Assembly: GCA_910574345.1 (NCBI GenBank)
Contig: CAJSZV010000002.1
Span: forward strand, 186,001 to 250,000
DNA length: 64,000 nucleotides
Reading direction: 5' to 3'
Source: Clostridiaceae bacterium
Lineage (GTDB): Bacteria; Bacillota; Clostridia; Lachnospirales; Lachnospiraceae
A program made the translations under genes and the position numbers. Shown here in pieces: positions 33,326 to 42,811 of this stretch. Position 1 is the stretch's first letter; each line of letters opens with the position of its first letter. The notes beneath the pieces were generated by a model. The model was given only the letters and a program-made list of their open reading frames with translations. It was not told the DNA's origin and made no database searches.

Positions 33326-34665
33326 ATCAACCCCTCATACTCCGCGTTCTTCGCCCCATCCAGCACGAAAGCCCGGTCTTTTGTCTCATTCAGGTCATAG
33401 ATATTCATCAGAAAAGCCTTTACCTGTGCCGGGGATGCCGCCTGCCCCAAAGCCCCATCCTTTTTCTGCTCTTCGTCTTTGCGGAATGCCGACAGCAGAA
33501 GCTTTAAAATTCCGGAGAGATAGGCATTGCTTTTCAATAGGGTTACGGCGCAGCTGACGCACTGCTGCAGGTCGCCGTTCTCATAAAAGCACTTAATCAG
33601 ATATTCCCATGCCTCAAGAAGGTTATGGGCCATTAGGGTGGAGCGGAAATTACTGCCGTACTGGTCTAACAGCATCAGTGCTTTCTGGATATAACGGACA
33701 GCTTCCTGGTAATTTCCCTGATTTACATAATATTGCCCCATAAGGTAGTCATAATCTGCGTCTTTTGGGAAATATTTTGTACCGCGGGAATAGGTCTTTT
33801 GTGCTGCGGCTTCATTGGGGCGGTTCAGATAGATAAGCAGAAGATGCTTAAAAATCATAGGCCCCTGAATATTATCTTCGTCAAGTCCCTCCGGCAGAGA
33901 ATCGGCGGCTTTTTCATACCACTGGGCGGCTTCCTCGTGATTCTTCTGCTCAAAGTAGGAATCTGCCAGACAGGTGAGTAAGGAGTAATCATCAGGGCGG
34001 TCATCCAGTTCTTTCTTAATCAAATGGATGTTGCGTGCCACCTTATCCTTCTCCTTCATCTCAACCGGATTGTATCCTGTGTGGAAAACCGCCAGTTCTT
34101 TGCTGACATCCAGTGAGTCTGGTTTATCGAATTTGAGATAAAGTTTTTCATGGATTCGTCCCTGATAACGAAGTTCCGGCAGACGGCGGAAGATACGCAT
34201 GACGGAACCGGACAGGGACATGTGCTGGCTTCCGTCGGTTGTGACAGTGGGGACCCATTTGAGACTGCCCTCGGCCTGGTCCTGGGAGAGATCCGCATCG
34301 CTGTTTACCTGTACCCAGCTGGTAACAAGGGCGGTGTGGGAGGTTGGATTGATCTCCCGCAGCATAGAAGGAATCTTCTGTACATCCTTGGGCGACATGT
34401 ATTCGTCCGCATCAAGAAATATGATCCAATTGCCTTTCGCGCGGTCGATGGCATAGTTTTTGGCGGCTGAGAAATCATCAACCCATGGAAACTGAAAAAC
34501 TTTTGCTCCCATCTGTTTCGCGATCTCCACCGTGCGGTCTGTGCTTCCGGTGTCCACTACAATCTGTTCCGACATGATATCTTTTCCCCAGGACAAAGCG
34601 CGCTTGATATTCTTTTCTTCATTCTTTACGATCATGCACTGGGAAATTCTGATTCTTTGAGCCAT
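33310..34665 (-). CDS. Family-2 glycosyltransferase with TPR-like tail (5 of 5)
   Basis: About 451 aa, same family as the three plus-strand genes: RIRISQCMIVKNEEKNIKRAL, VVDTGSTDRTVEIAKQMGA, WVDDFSAAKNYAIDRAKGNW, FLDADEYM. It has a longer insert (about 130-165) before the RIFRRLPELRYQGRIHEKLY motif shared by the set, then TPR-like repeats. ATG 34665 is chosen for the CCTCC (AGGAGG) site at 34676-34680; the longer frame to 34728 lacks one. It is the last gene of the cheA-cheW-cheR-cheB-C39 run on this strand. Confidence 0.86.
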   Translation of the reverse strand: MAQRIRISQCMIVKNEEKNIKRALSWGKDIMSEQIVVDTGSTDRTVEIAKQMGAKVFQFPWVDDFSAAKNYAIDRAKGNWIIFLDADEYMSPKDVQKIPSMLREINPTSHTALVTSWVQVNSDADLSQDQAEGSLKWVPTVTTDGSQHMSLSGSVMRIFRRLPELRYQGRIHEKLYLKFDKPDSLDVSKELAVFHTGYNPVEMKEKDKVARNIHLIKKELDDRPDDYSLLTCLADSYFEQKNHEEAAQWYEKAADSLPEGLDEDNIQGPMIFKHLLLIYLNRPNEAAAQKTYSRGTKYFPKDADYDYLMGQYYVNQGNYQEAVRYIQKALMLLDQYGSNFRSTLMAHNLLEAWEYLIKCFYENGDLQQCVSCAVTLLKSNAYLSGILKLLLSAFRKDEEQKKDGALGQAASPAQVKAFLMNIYDLNETKDRAFVLDGAKNAEYEGLIKEIG

Positions 34666-34755
34666 ATGTATATTTCCTCCTGTGGCCTTGAATGGAACGT
34701 CAAAGCCCTTCTTATCTAAGTATGACATTGGGAAAAGGGATTGTCAACGTTTTTT

Positions 34756-35793
34756 TCATTGATTACCTTCCGAAGGAAAAGACACAGCCCACAGCGGCCC
34801 TCCGCTGTCATAGCTGGCTTTCAGTTCGTCCATAAGGAGCTTCAGTTCCCATTCTTTTGTACTGTTATTATAACTGGCAGGGTCGGCGATAAAAACAGTG
34901 CCGTCTCCTGCAAGCTGAGCGATGATAATAAAATGACCGTTCTGCGTCAGGCTTCCCCGGCCCATGAGAGCAACGAGAATATGTCCGGAGCGCAGAAGTT
35001 CTGCGGCATTCTCCACCGTGCGTTCTGTGACGCTTTCCACCTGGAGGCCAAAAGCGGACAGGCTTCCGGGAATCAGACCGTGGTATGAACCGCTCTGGCG
35101 GGCGTAATAGCCGTTGTCAGCGGACCAGTCAGCCATCTCCACAGGTGTGACGCTGTGAGGTGTGAAGCTGTTGATGATCATAGCGACACAAGTAGGGCCG
35201 CAGCCATATTTGCTTAGGCGGTCCGAACCGCCGTAGAGATATTCTTTCCAGCGAAGATCCCCCTGATTGTAGTAGAAGAGAGAACCGAGAGCCGTATCCA
35301 GCATACAGACATAGATGGCGTCATCCTGCGGGGGGAATACAGGCTCTGCGTTCATGTCGGCGATATCTCCCAGTTCTGAGGAACGGTCAATGTATGGAAC
35401 TGTCTCATCCTCGCTGTTTGCTTCTGCATCGGCCAGGGCCGATTCCGTCTCATCAGTCAGATTTTCATTCTCAGGGGAATGGCCCAGGACAGCATTTTTC
35501 AGACGCTCAGCTTCCTCAGCGGCAAGAGAGTAAAGATTACCTGCAGCCGCAGCCACATCTTCCCCTGTAAAGGGGCGAAAATAGGCAAACAGACTGATGC
35601 ATAGGATCCCCAGGGTGGCGGCGATTCCCCATGCAACCAGAATCAATACAGGATTTTTTTTCTTTGAAAGACGTTCTTGCCTCTTATAATAAGAAGAAAT
35701 ACTTGGCCCAGGGGGCCGGAATTCGTGGATATGATCTCCGGTCACCTGGGCCTTTGGCAGAACGTGGTTTGAATGTTTTTTCTTGGTTTTCAT
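34756..35793 (-). CDS. Membrane-anchored C39-like cysteine peptidase
   Basis: A 345-aa protein: a basic N-terminus, one transmembrane helix (about 48-71), an acidic linker (about 100-155), then a peptidase C39-like domain. Visible catalytic residues are C198 in the YGCGPTC motif, H287 in NGHFIII and D304 in IADPAS. Orientation with the catalytic domain outside is inferred from the positive cytosolic end. It lies 17 bp after cheB and would be co-transcribed with the che genes. A peptidase in the chemotaxis operon is unusual; the substrate is unknown. Confidence 0.85.
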   Translation of the reverse strand: MKTKKKHSNHVLPKAQVTGDHIHEFRPPGPSISSYYKRQERLSKKKNPVLILVAWGIAATLGILCISLFAYFRPFTGEDVAAAAGNLYSLAAEEAERLKNAVLGHSPENENLTDETESALADAEANSEDETVPYIDRSSELGDIADMNAEPVFPPQDDAIYVCMLDTALGSLFYYNQGDLRWKEYLYGGSDRLSKYGCGPTCVAMIINSFTPHSVTPVEMADWSADNGYYARQSGSYHGLIPGSLSAFGLQVESVTERTVENAAELLRSGHILVALMGRGSLTQNGHFIIIAQLAGDGTVFIADPASYNNSTKEWELKLLMDELKASYDSGGPLWAVSFPSEGNQ

Positions 35794-35809
35794 TTTAAGA
35801 TATCATCAC

Positions 35810-36856
35810 CTACTGCTTTGCCAGACGTGCCATGACTACCTGGGGGATATTGCTGAGAGGAGCCTGCTGGCACACGGCGCCGATCTTATAAGCCTCCATG
35901 GGCATTCCGTATACAACGCAGGTTTCACGGTCCTGGCCTATGGTGTAAGCGCCTGCTTTTCTCATGCGCAGCATGCCGGCAGCGCCGTCGGCTCCCATGC
36001 CTGTAAGAATAACTCCAATGGCCCGATTCTTGGCAATGGATGCCACGGAAGTGAAGAGTACATCCACAGAAGGGCGATGGCCGCTGACTTTATCTTCATT
36101 GGTGCAGCTCACACTGTAACCGGTTCCCATACGCACTACCCGCATCTGGAGACCGCCGGGGGCCAGAAGAATCAGACCCGGACGAACCTTGTCTCCGTGC
36201 TGGGCTTCTTTTACTTCAAGCTTGCAGATCCGGTTAAGACGTTCCGCATACATGGCAGTGAAGCCGGGAGGCATATGCTGGGTGATGACGATTCCAGGCA
36301 TCTTTGCAGGAAATTGTCTGACAACTTCCAGAATCGCTTCAGTTCCGCCGGTGGAGGCACCGATAGCGATCAGATCAATACCGGAGGCGATGCTGCTGAT
36401 GGTAGCGGCAGCTCGCGGAGCAGCAGCGGGCCTGGCAACAGGGGCGGCAGCTGCCTGCTGAGGCAGGCGAACCTTAGCATTCTTTCCTATAGTCAGTTTA
36501 GCCATAAGATTTCGAAGAAACGCATCACGCTGTCCTTCCTCCGGTTTGCGCACGAAGTCCACAGCGCCTGCGGCTAAAGCATCAAATACCCGCATATTCA
36601 GGGAAGATACCAAAATTACAGGGACGGGATGAGAGGGAAGAACCTCTTTTAAGAATTCCAGTCCGCTCATACCCGGCATCTCAATATCCAAAGTCATAAT
36701 ATCAGGGTTCAGCAGGGGCAGTTTTCCCTTGGCATCAAGGGCATTGACCGCATAACCGACTACTTCAAAGCGCGGATCAGCAGATAAGCTCTGGACAAGC
36801 CAGGTACGAAACACCAGGGAATCGTCTACCACCATTACACGGATTTTTTGTTGCAT
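35810..36856 (-). CDS. cheB: CheB, receptor methylesterase
   Basis: A 348-aa response regulator that removes methyl groups from, and deamidates, chemoreceptors. N-terminal receiver with the phospho-acceptor Asp in IMTLDIEMPGMSG (about 57); C-terminal esterase with the catalytic set visible as Ser in GASTGGTEA, His in ITQHMPPG and Asp in TGMGADGA. An Ala/Pro linker joins them. It lies between cheR and the C39 peptidase in the minus-strand operon. Methylation and the CheC-CheD-CheV adaptation systems coexist, as in Bacillus. Confidence 0.96.
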   Translation of the reverse strand: MQQKIRVMVVDDSLVFRTWLVQSLSADPRFEVVGYAVNALDAKGKLPLLNPDIMTLDIEMPGMSGLEFLKEVLPSHPVPVILVSSLNMRVFDALAAGAVDFVRKPEEGQRDAFLRNLMAKLTIGKNAKVRLPQQAAAAPVARPAAAPRAAATISSIASGIDLIAIGASTGGTEAILEVVRQFPAKMPGIVITQHMPPGFTAMYAERLNRICKLEVKEAQHGDKVRPGLILLAPGGLQMRVVRMGTGYSVSCTNEDKVSGHRPSVDVLFTSVASIAKNRAIGVILTGMGADGAAGMLRMRKAGAYTIGQDRETCVVYGMPMEAYKIGAVCQQAPLSNIPQVVMARLAKQ

Positions 36857-36909
36857 AGTTTAAACCTTCTTTCTTTTTCAGCCGCAGCTGTTCATGGACC
36901 TCATCAGGT

Positions 36910-37722
36910 CTATTTTTTGCGGTATATAGCCGGTTTGATATAATCATAAGGGCAGGTGGCCTTGGTCAGACCTTCCGAATGACCGATAAACAGATGACCT
37001 CCGGAAACGGTAGCATTGTAAAAACGGCGTACCAGGGCGTCTTTTGTATCCTGGTCAAAATAGATCATAACATTCCGGCAGAAGATCAGATCAAATTTCT
37101 TTTTAAACTGAATGGGATCCATCAGGTTAAAGGTTCTGAAGATAACATTCTGCTTGATGGCAGGGGCCACGGTGTAGCCGCCGTCGGGTTTTTTGACAAA
37201 ATATTTCTGTCTCCAGGTAGCAGGAAGGGAAGAGAGGCTTTCATCACCGTAGGAAGCAGTCATGGCTGTGTTGAGAATCTTCTGGGAGATATCCGTAGCC
37301 AGAATTCTGGTGTCCCACTGGGAAGCCTTTGCGCCGAAATACTCTTTCAAATACATGGAAATCGTATAAGGCTCTTCCCCTGAGGAACAGCCTGCACTCC
37401 ATATGCACAGAACTTTATCCCTGGCGTGTTTTTTTTCAAGATCTGGAAGAACAACGTCCCAAAGATACTTAAAGTGTTCTTCTTCCCGAAGAAAATAGGT
37501 GTAGTTGGTGGTAAGCTTGTTTAACATGGCTGTAACCATATCAGGATCGCGGCCGGATATAATGTCATCCACATAACCTGTGAAATTACCGTAGCCCTGA
37601 GAGGACAGCGTGTGAGAAAGGCGGCTTACAATGAGCTGCTTTTTCTTGCTTAAATCAATCCCATAGTGTTGTTTAATATGAGTATAAAGGCGCTGAAAAT
37701 CACTGTCTGTAAGTGTCAGCAT
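36910..37722 (-). CDS. cheR: CheR, receptor methyltransferase
   Basis: A 270-aa S-adenosylmethionine-dependent enzyme that methylates glutamates on chemoreceptors. Motifs: an N-terminal helical domain with DFQRLYTHIKQHYGIDLSKKK, the SAM loop in IWSAGCSSGEEPYT, and FDLIFCRNVMIYFD. ATG 37722, with GGGGGG just upstream, is used rather than the longer frame. No pentapeptide-binding or TPR tail. Confidence 0.95.
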   Translation of the reverse strand: MLTLTDSDFQRLYTHIKQHYGIDLSKKKQLIVSRLSHTLSSQGYGNFTGYVDDIISGRDPDMVTAMLNKLTTNYTYFLREEEHFKYLWDVVLPDLEKKHARDKVLCIWSAGCSSGEEPYTISMYLKEYFGAKASQWDTRILATDISQKILNTAMTASYGDESLSSLPATWRQKYFVKKPDGGYTVAPAIKQNVIFRTFNLMDPIQFKKKFDLIFCRNVMIYFDQDTKDALVRRFYNATVSGGHLFIGHSEGLTKATCPYDYIKPAIYRKK

Positions 37723-37830
37723 AATAATCCCCCCTGTCTCTGTATTACTGTGAATCAATATCTAAATAAATCCGGCTGCTTCGTTAAGCTGTCAGGCGAA
37801 AGCTGAAACCGGCTGTATCCGATACGACAA

Positions 37831-37886
37831 TTGGGCAGCCAGTAGGCTGCCCAACAGCTTGCCATGCCTTATGCAAAAGGCTGTTG
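37831..37886. other. Tandem stem-loops between cheW and cheR
   Basis: A perfect 10-bp hairpin TTGGGCAGCC-AGTA-GGCTGCCCAA (37831-37854), overlapping a second pair CAACAGC (37852-37858) / GCTGTTG (37880-37886). They share bases, so they could be alternative folds. The 37723-37923 gap has no ORF; no T-tract follows. Possibly an intra-operon processing or attenuation element. Confidence 0.6.
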
Positions 37887-37923
37887 TCCGCCCAAATATG
37901 GGTAAGCAGCGTGTGATGCCGGA

Positions 37924-38406
37924 TTATTGGGGAACGGAAAGCGCCTGACAGTCAATGGACATAAAGACGCTTCCGTCTTCCATGGTTACCATTCCGTTGA
38001 GGAGCTTCTGCTGACGCTTAAGAGGAATGGGACGGACATTTTTCAGATCAATATCAATCACCTGACGCACGGAATCCACTATGATTCCCAGAGAGACGGA
38101 ATCAATATCCAGGACAATAATACAGGTGTTCCCGGAGCAGTCGGATTCCGTCTTGCCCATAAGCTGCTGAATATCCACAACAGGAAGGATCTGGCCTCTT
38201 AAGTTGATGATGCCCTGAATATACGGAGGCATCAGAGGCAGAGTAGTAATGGTGTGGTTGTTGATAATCTCAATTACATATTTGGTGCTGATATACAAAA
38301 TAAGATCTCCGGATTCAAAGGTAAGACAACGTTCTACCGTAGAAAATTCTTCGCTGTCCGTATCTGATATTTCCTGAAGGTCCTGGCTGTTAAGCTGTTC
38401 AGACAT
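37924..38406 (-). CDS. cheW: CheW, receptor-kinase coupling protein
   Basis: A 160-aa CheW-domain protein linking chemoreceptors to CheA. It has a disordered acidic N-terminus (about 1-25) and the standard fold motifs LPLMPPYIQGIINLRGQILPVVDI and a late VDSVRQVIDID. AGGGGAGG site before the start. It lies 17 bp after cheA. CheV is a second coupler. Confidence 0.95.
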   Translation of the reverse strand: MSEQLNSQDLQEISDTDSEEFSTVERCLTFESGDLILYISTKYVIEIINNHTITTLPLMPPYIQGIINLRGQILPVVDIQQLMGKTESDCSGNTCIIVLDIDSVSLGIIVDSVRQVIDIDLKNVRPIPLKRQQKLLNGMVTMEDGSVFMSIDCQALSVPQ

Positions 38407-38423
38407 GGTAATTCCTCCCCTCT

Positions 38424-40538
38424 CTACTGTGAATTCTCCAGAGCCGCCGAGTAGAGACTCTGAATATCAAGAATAATGCTGATATTGCCGTCGCCTAAGA
38501 TAGTACAGCCGGAGCAGCCGAAATTCTTAAGTTCGAAGAAGTTCAAAAAGGCAGGGAAGGGCTTTACCACAACCTGCTGTTCTCCGATGAGCTCATCTAC
38601 AAAGAGGCAGAAGGAGCGGTCGCTGTTCTCCACCCACAGAAGAATGCCTTCTTCCAGATTCACCACTTCCGTGGCAATGTTATAGAACTGATGGAGACGC
38701 ACAATAGGATAGAAACTTCCCATACGCTCAATCATCTCATTGCTGTTCTCGTCACGGATGATATCATCCGGCATGATCTTAAAGGACTGACGGATATTGG
38801 CGATAGGGATGGTGAAAATGGATTTGCCGACAGTCACCTTCATGCCGTCAACAATAGCCATAGTAAGAGGAATCTTCATGGTAAAGGTAGTGCCTTTGCC
38901 CTCGTCACTGTTTAATGATACAACGCCGCCTACGGCTTCTACATTTTTCTTCACCACATCCATGCCAACGCCTCGGCCGGAGAACTCCGTAACTTCCTGG
39001 TTAGTGGAAAAGCCCGGAAGCATAATAAGGCCCAAAGCCTCTTTCTTGGAATATTCGCTTTCCGGTTTGGTAAGAATCCCTTTCTCTCTGGCTTTTGCCA
39101 AAAGCTTGTCAGGATTCATGCCTTTACCGTCATCGGCAATGGTAATCACCACCTCGCTGCTGGTGTGAGTAGCGGAGAGGATAATCTCTCCCTGAGCATT
39201 CTTGCCTGCGCTGAGACGGTCGTGGACATTATCCTCAATACCGTGGTCCATAGCGTTGCGGACCATGTGCATAATGGGATCCTGAATGTTGTCGACAATA
39301 GTTTTATCAACTTCCGTGTCTTCTCCGATAAGGGTAAGACGTACGTCTTTATTCAGTTTCTGCTTCATATCCCGGACAATACGGCTCATCTTCTGGAATA
39401 CGCCTGAGATGGGAACCATGCGCAGGGACATGGCAATATCCTGTAAATCGTCGGTTAATTTGCGCAGCTGCCGTGCCGACTTCATGAAATTGTCGTAGGC
39501 ATCCCGGCTTAACTGGTTAAGCTCCGGCGATGAGGTAACCATGGACTCCGTAATAACAATCTCCCCCACAATATTCTGGAGACTGTCCAGCTTCATCAGG
39601 TTGACGCTGATCAGGTTCTGCTTTACCGGAGCGCTCTGGGCCGGCTTTTGGGGGGCTGCAGACTTGGCAGCCGGTTTGGATGCAGGCTTCTGAGGAGCGG
39701 CAGATTCGGCAGGAGCAGGCGCTGTTGCCGAAGGAGCGGGAGCAGCAGGGGCTTCCGGTTCCGCCTCAGGCATGGCAGCCAATTCATAAGAACGAATATG
39801 GCCCTGGGTCCTGAGAACTCCGGCTGCCTTGTTGGCATCGTCTTCCGATTCGAAAGCCATGAAGAATCCTTCTTCTATGATTGTGGCGGAGGTTTCGGAG
39901 TTAGATTCCATATTCTCCGGATAATACCGGAAATCAATGCCGCATTCTTTCACTGCATTGATGATCATATAGGCCCGCAGGTTCTCCATGCCGATGCCTT
40001 CCTCCAAAAATACGTGAAGGAAGCAGACGGCCTCTTTGTCGTCCGGCAGATTATCCGTAGATGCAGAGGGAGCCGGCGCAGCAGTATCCTGGGGCGTTTC
40101 TTTTTGTGCAGGTTCCTCTGTGGAGGCTCCGCTGATCTTTTTCAGGAAATTATTAATATCGGAAGAAAAAGAATCCAGATCCGTATCCAGGGCTTCTCCC
40201 GCCTCAACTTTTTCCACCTGTCCGCGAAGAAAGTCTTCAGAACGGAACATGAGGTTGAAAAGTTCCTTCTTATGCTGAGAATCCAGGGAATCAATACCCT
40301 TGTCACGGATATAGAAGAACAAATCTTCTATATGATGTGCGATCTCTGCAAGAGAACCGAATTCCATCATAGCGGAGGAACCTTTGATGGTATGCATGAT
40401 ACGGAAAATCTCATTCACGTCATCAAGAGAAAAATCGCCGATCTTTTCATCAGCCACCAACATTTCGTCTAACCGGTCTAAAAGGGAATTTGTTTCAAAG
40501 AGGTATGTATCCAGCATACCCTCCATGCCATTATCCAT
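38424..40538 (-). CDS. cheA: CheA, chemotaxis histidine kinase
   Basis: A 704-aa kinase with domains in order: Hpt with phosphorylated H49 in IMHTIKGSSAM (about 1-115), a CheY/CheB-binding domain (about 165-255), a Pro/Ala linker (about 258-300), dimerisation helices (LMKLDSLQNIVGEIVI), an ATPase with N box NAMDHGIED and G boxes DDGKGM and GRGVGMD, and a CheW-like C-domain. It heads the minus-strand operon behind a sigma-28-type promoter. CheY, its other target, is outside the window. Confidence 0.97.
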   Translation of the reverse strand: MDNGMEGMLDTYLFETNSLLDRLDEMLVADEKIGDFSLDDVNEIFRIMHTIKGSSAMMEFGSLAEIAHHIEDLFFYIRDKGIDSLDSQHKKELFNLMFRSEDFLRGQVEKVEAGEALDTDLDSFSSDINNFLKKISGASTEEPAQKETPQDTAAPAPSASTDNLPDDKEAVCFLHVFLEEGIGMENLRAYMIINAVKECGIDFRYYPENMESNSETSATIIEEGFFMAFESEDDANKAAGVLRTQGHIRSYELAAMPEAEPEAPAAPAPSATAPAPAESAAPQKPASKPAAKSAAPQKPAQSAPVKQNLISVNLMKLDSLQNIVGEIVITESMVTSSPELNQLSRDAYDNFMKSARQLRKLTDDLQDIAMSLRMVPISGVFQKMSRIVRDMKQKLNKDVRLTLIGEDTEVDKTIVDNIQDPIMHMVRNAMDHGIEDNVHDRLSAGKNAQGEIILSATHTSSEVVITIADDGKGMNPDKLLAKAREKGILTKPESEYSKKEALGLIMLPGFSTNQEVTEFSGRGVGMDVVKKNVEAVGGVVSLNSDEGKGTTFTMKIPLTMAIVDGMKVTVGKSIFTIPIANIRQSFKIMPDDIIRDENSNEMIERMGSFYPIVRLHQFYNIATEVVNLEEGILLWVENSDRSFCLFVDELIGEQQVVVKPFPAFLNFFELKNFGCSGCTILGDGNISIILDIQSLYSAALENSQ

Positions 40539-40676
40539 TCTATTACACCACCTATCCTTATTAATATATCATCACCTGTCAGGGGATGACCTGGGCGCAC
40601 ATCCGTGCGCTTTAATAATCATATTGCATACAAAACTAATCTGTAAAATACAACAGACCGCAACACACTAAGTTAC

Positions 40677-40703
40677 TTATCGGCGAAATTTAGATTTTAT
40701 TAA
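40677..40703 (-). promoter_or_regulatory. Sigma-28-type promoter for the cheA operon
   Basis: On the minus strand: TTAA (40703-40700), 15 bp, GCCGATAA (40684-40677), about 140 bp before cheA. Divergent to the MCP promoter 30 bp away; the upstream parts of the two do not overlap. Confidence 0.83.
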
Positions 40704-40732
40704 GGGCTTGGAAAAAAAATTACAAAAAAGGG

Positions 40733-40759
40733 TTATTTTTTTCTGAGATTTGCCGATAT
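40733..40759 (+). promoter_or_regulatory. Sigma-28-type promoter for the chemoreceptor genes
   Basis: TTAT (40733-40736), 15 bp, GCCGATAT (40752-40759), with a leader of about 148 nt to the first receptor gene. The 40539-40913 gap otherwise contains a leader segment with CCTCCC / GGGAGG pairing around 40845-40875. Confidence 0.85.
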
Positions 40760-40913
40760 AGAGGACAAAATTTAAAATATATATGCAGAAGTATTATAAA
40801 AAAAGGAAAACCGCCGAAGTAGTAAAAAGGTATGTGTAATGGAATCCCTCCCCCCCGGTTCTTCATTACGGGAGGCAGAAAGGTTAAAATGACTAAACAA
40901 GGAGGAGCAACAA

Positions 40914-42698
40914 ATGAAGAATTTAAAAGTCGGCAAGAAGTTCATAGTGTCATTCGGGATGATCTTGACGCTGTTTGCGATATCGGTGGTTGTAGGAATC
41001 ACTGGTATTGTTAAGGCCAAATCCAGTTATGAAACATTTTATATGAATGATTTTAAAGCCGTGTCAAGCGTTTATGAGATACAGCTCAGGCTTCAGGAGG
41101 CTTTAAAGGAATTGATGCTGGCGGTTGTGGAGCCGGAACAGGCTGAGACCACAGAGCGTGTGAACAAAGTGAATCAGTATATGGATGATATCGTAGACGA
41201 TCTAAACACCATATATGCCAATTACAGTGGAGACGTATCCCTTCTGAAAGAGTTCCAGACAGGGATGACGAATAATAAAGATACCAGGCTTCAGGTTATG
41301 GAATATGCTTCCATGGGTACTCCCGAAGGCAATGAACTTGCCCAGCAGCTGGTACTTACGGAATATAATCCCCAGGTGGAGAATTATGTAAGCATATTAG
41401 AAAAGGCGTTTGTCCAGATGGGCAGAGAAAGCCAGGAATCTTATGAAAAGGCCATGTCACTGCAGGCGGCCCTCATTGCCGTGTCTGTGGCGGTTGCGAC
41501 GATTGCGTTTATCATTACCGTATTTGTCGCCCTTAACCTGACGGGCAATATTCTGACTCCTGTCAAGAGGATTCAGGCAGCTATGAAGGAAGTTGTGAAA
41601 GGCAACCTTTCTGTCAAGGTTGACTATAAGTCAGGCGATGAATTCGGAGAGATGGCCGAAGAGATGAATTACATGACCGCCGGTCTCAGCAGAATTATCA
41701 AGGATATCGAAGTGATTCTTACTGCCATGGCAGGCGGGGACTTTGCTGCCAGATCCAGTGACAGGAGCATGTATATAGGAGATTACCAGAAGATTCTCCA
41801 GGCTATGATAGGAATCAAGGGCAGTCTGAATACGACTATGACGACTTTGAATCAGTCCGCCAATCAGGTGGCGTCCGGTTCCGATCAGGTATCTTCCGGC
41901 GCTCAGGCACTTTCCCAGGGCGCTACGGAGCAGGCTTCCTCAGTGGAAGAGCTGGCGGCTTCCATTAATGATATCTCAACCCGTATCAATGAGAACGCCC
42001 AGGGCGCCCAGGAGGCAAGTAAAAAGTCCGTTATGGTCAGCGAAGTGGCCGGAGAGGGCAACCGCATGATGCATGATATGCTGGCTGCTATGGCGGATAT
42101 TAACGCTTCTTCGGGAGAGATCGGCAAGATTATTAAGACGATTGAGGATATTGCGTTCCAGACCAACATTCTTGCTCTGAATGCAGCCGTTGAGGCTGCA
42201 AGAGCCGGCGCCGCAGGCAAGGGGTTTGCGGTGGTAGCTGATGAAGTCCGCAATCTGGCAAGCAAGTCTGCGGAAGCTTCCAAGAATACTGCGGTACTCA
42301 TTGAGAATTCTCTGACGGCCGTGGAGAACGGCAAGAGGATCGCGGATGAGACAGCCAAGTCTTTGGAGCAGGTGATGACAGGCATTCAGGAAGCCACGGA
42401 GATGATGGATTCCATTGCCAAGGCTTCCAAGGAACAGGCGGATGCCATCAGTCAGATTACAGTTGGTATTGATCAGATTTCCAGCGTTGTTCAGACGAAC
42501 TCTGCCACATCTGAGGAGAGCGCGGCTGCCAGCGAGGAGCTGTCCAGCCAGGCACAGATTATGAAAGAACTGGTAAGGCGGTTTAAACTGGAAAGTGATT
42601 CCGGGATGGTCGTACCGGCTACACCCCAGTATGATGCAGGATATGCAGCAGAATCTCAGACGACCTCCTTTGGTTCCTATGATGATGGAAAGTATTAG
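40914..42698 (+). CDS. Methyl-accepting chemotaxis protein, 4HB type
   Basis: A 594-aa chemoreceptor: TM1 (about 10-32), a 4-helix-bundle ligand domain (about 35-180), TM2 (about 186-210), HAMP, a second HAMP-like linker ([12 protein letters not shown]), and the long signalling hairpin with tip [22 protein letters not shown] and the adaptation helices. The C-terminus lacks a CheR-docking NWETF motif. First of three receptors behind a sigma-28-type promoter. Ligand unknown. Confidence 0.94.
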   Translation: MKNLKVGKKFIVSFGMILTLFAISVVVGITGIVKAKSSYETFYMNDFKAVSSVYEIQLRLQEALKELMLAVVEPEQAETTERVNKVNQYMDDIVDDLNTIYANYSGDVSLLKEFQTGMTNNKDTRLQVMEYASMGTPEGNELAQQLVLTEYNPQVENYVSILEKAFVQMGRESQESYEKAMSLQAALIAVSVAVATIAFIITVFVALNLTGNILTPVKRIQAAMKEVVKGNLSVKVDYKSGDEFGEMAEEMNYMTAGLSRIIKDIEVILTAMAGGDFAARSSDRSMYIGDYQKILQAMIGIKGSLNTTMTTLNQSANQVASGSDQVSSGAQALSQGATEQASSVEELAASINDISTRINENAQGAQEASKKSVMVSEVAGEGNRMMHDMLAAMADINASSGEIGKIIKTIEDIAFQTNILALNAAVEAARAGAAGKGFAVVADEVRNLASKSAEASKNTAVLIENSLTAVENGKRIADETAKSLEQVMTGIQEATEMMDSIAKASKEQADAISQITVGIDQISSVVQTNSATSEESAAASEELSSQAQIMKELVRRFKLESDSGMVVPATPQYDAGYAAESQTTSFGSYDDGKY

Positions 42699-42738
42699 AG
42701 TGACGGAGCGTTCCCTTTAGTACCGTGACTTTTATGTG

Positions 42739-42758
42739 CGGAGGCAGACCTGCCTCCG
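42739..42758 (+). other. Hairpin between receptor genes
   Basis: CGGAGGCAG (42739-42747) and CTGCCTCCG (42750-42758) form a near-perfect hairpin with a 2-4 base loop. No T-tract follows, so read-through to the next receptor gene is likely. Confidence 0.5.
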
Positions 42759-42811
42759 TACATTGGTGTTCTTTATAAGATTAATTTTAGTTTGTTTAAG
42801 GAGAAAAAGTA

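Noticed and set aside
35783-36577. 264-codon plus-strand ORF over cheB
   Set aside because: Antisense shadow of cheB, whose receiver and esterase motifs are complete.
39648-40472. 274-codon plus-strand ORF inside cheA
   Set aside because: Antisense shadow of the CheA linker and Hpt region, with Arg/Gly-rich low-complexity translation.
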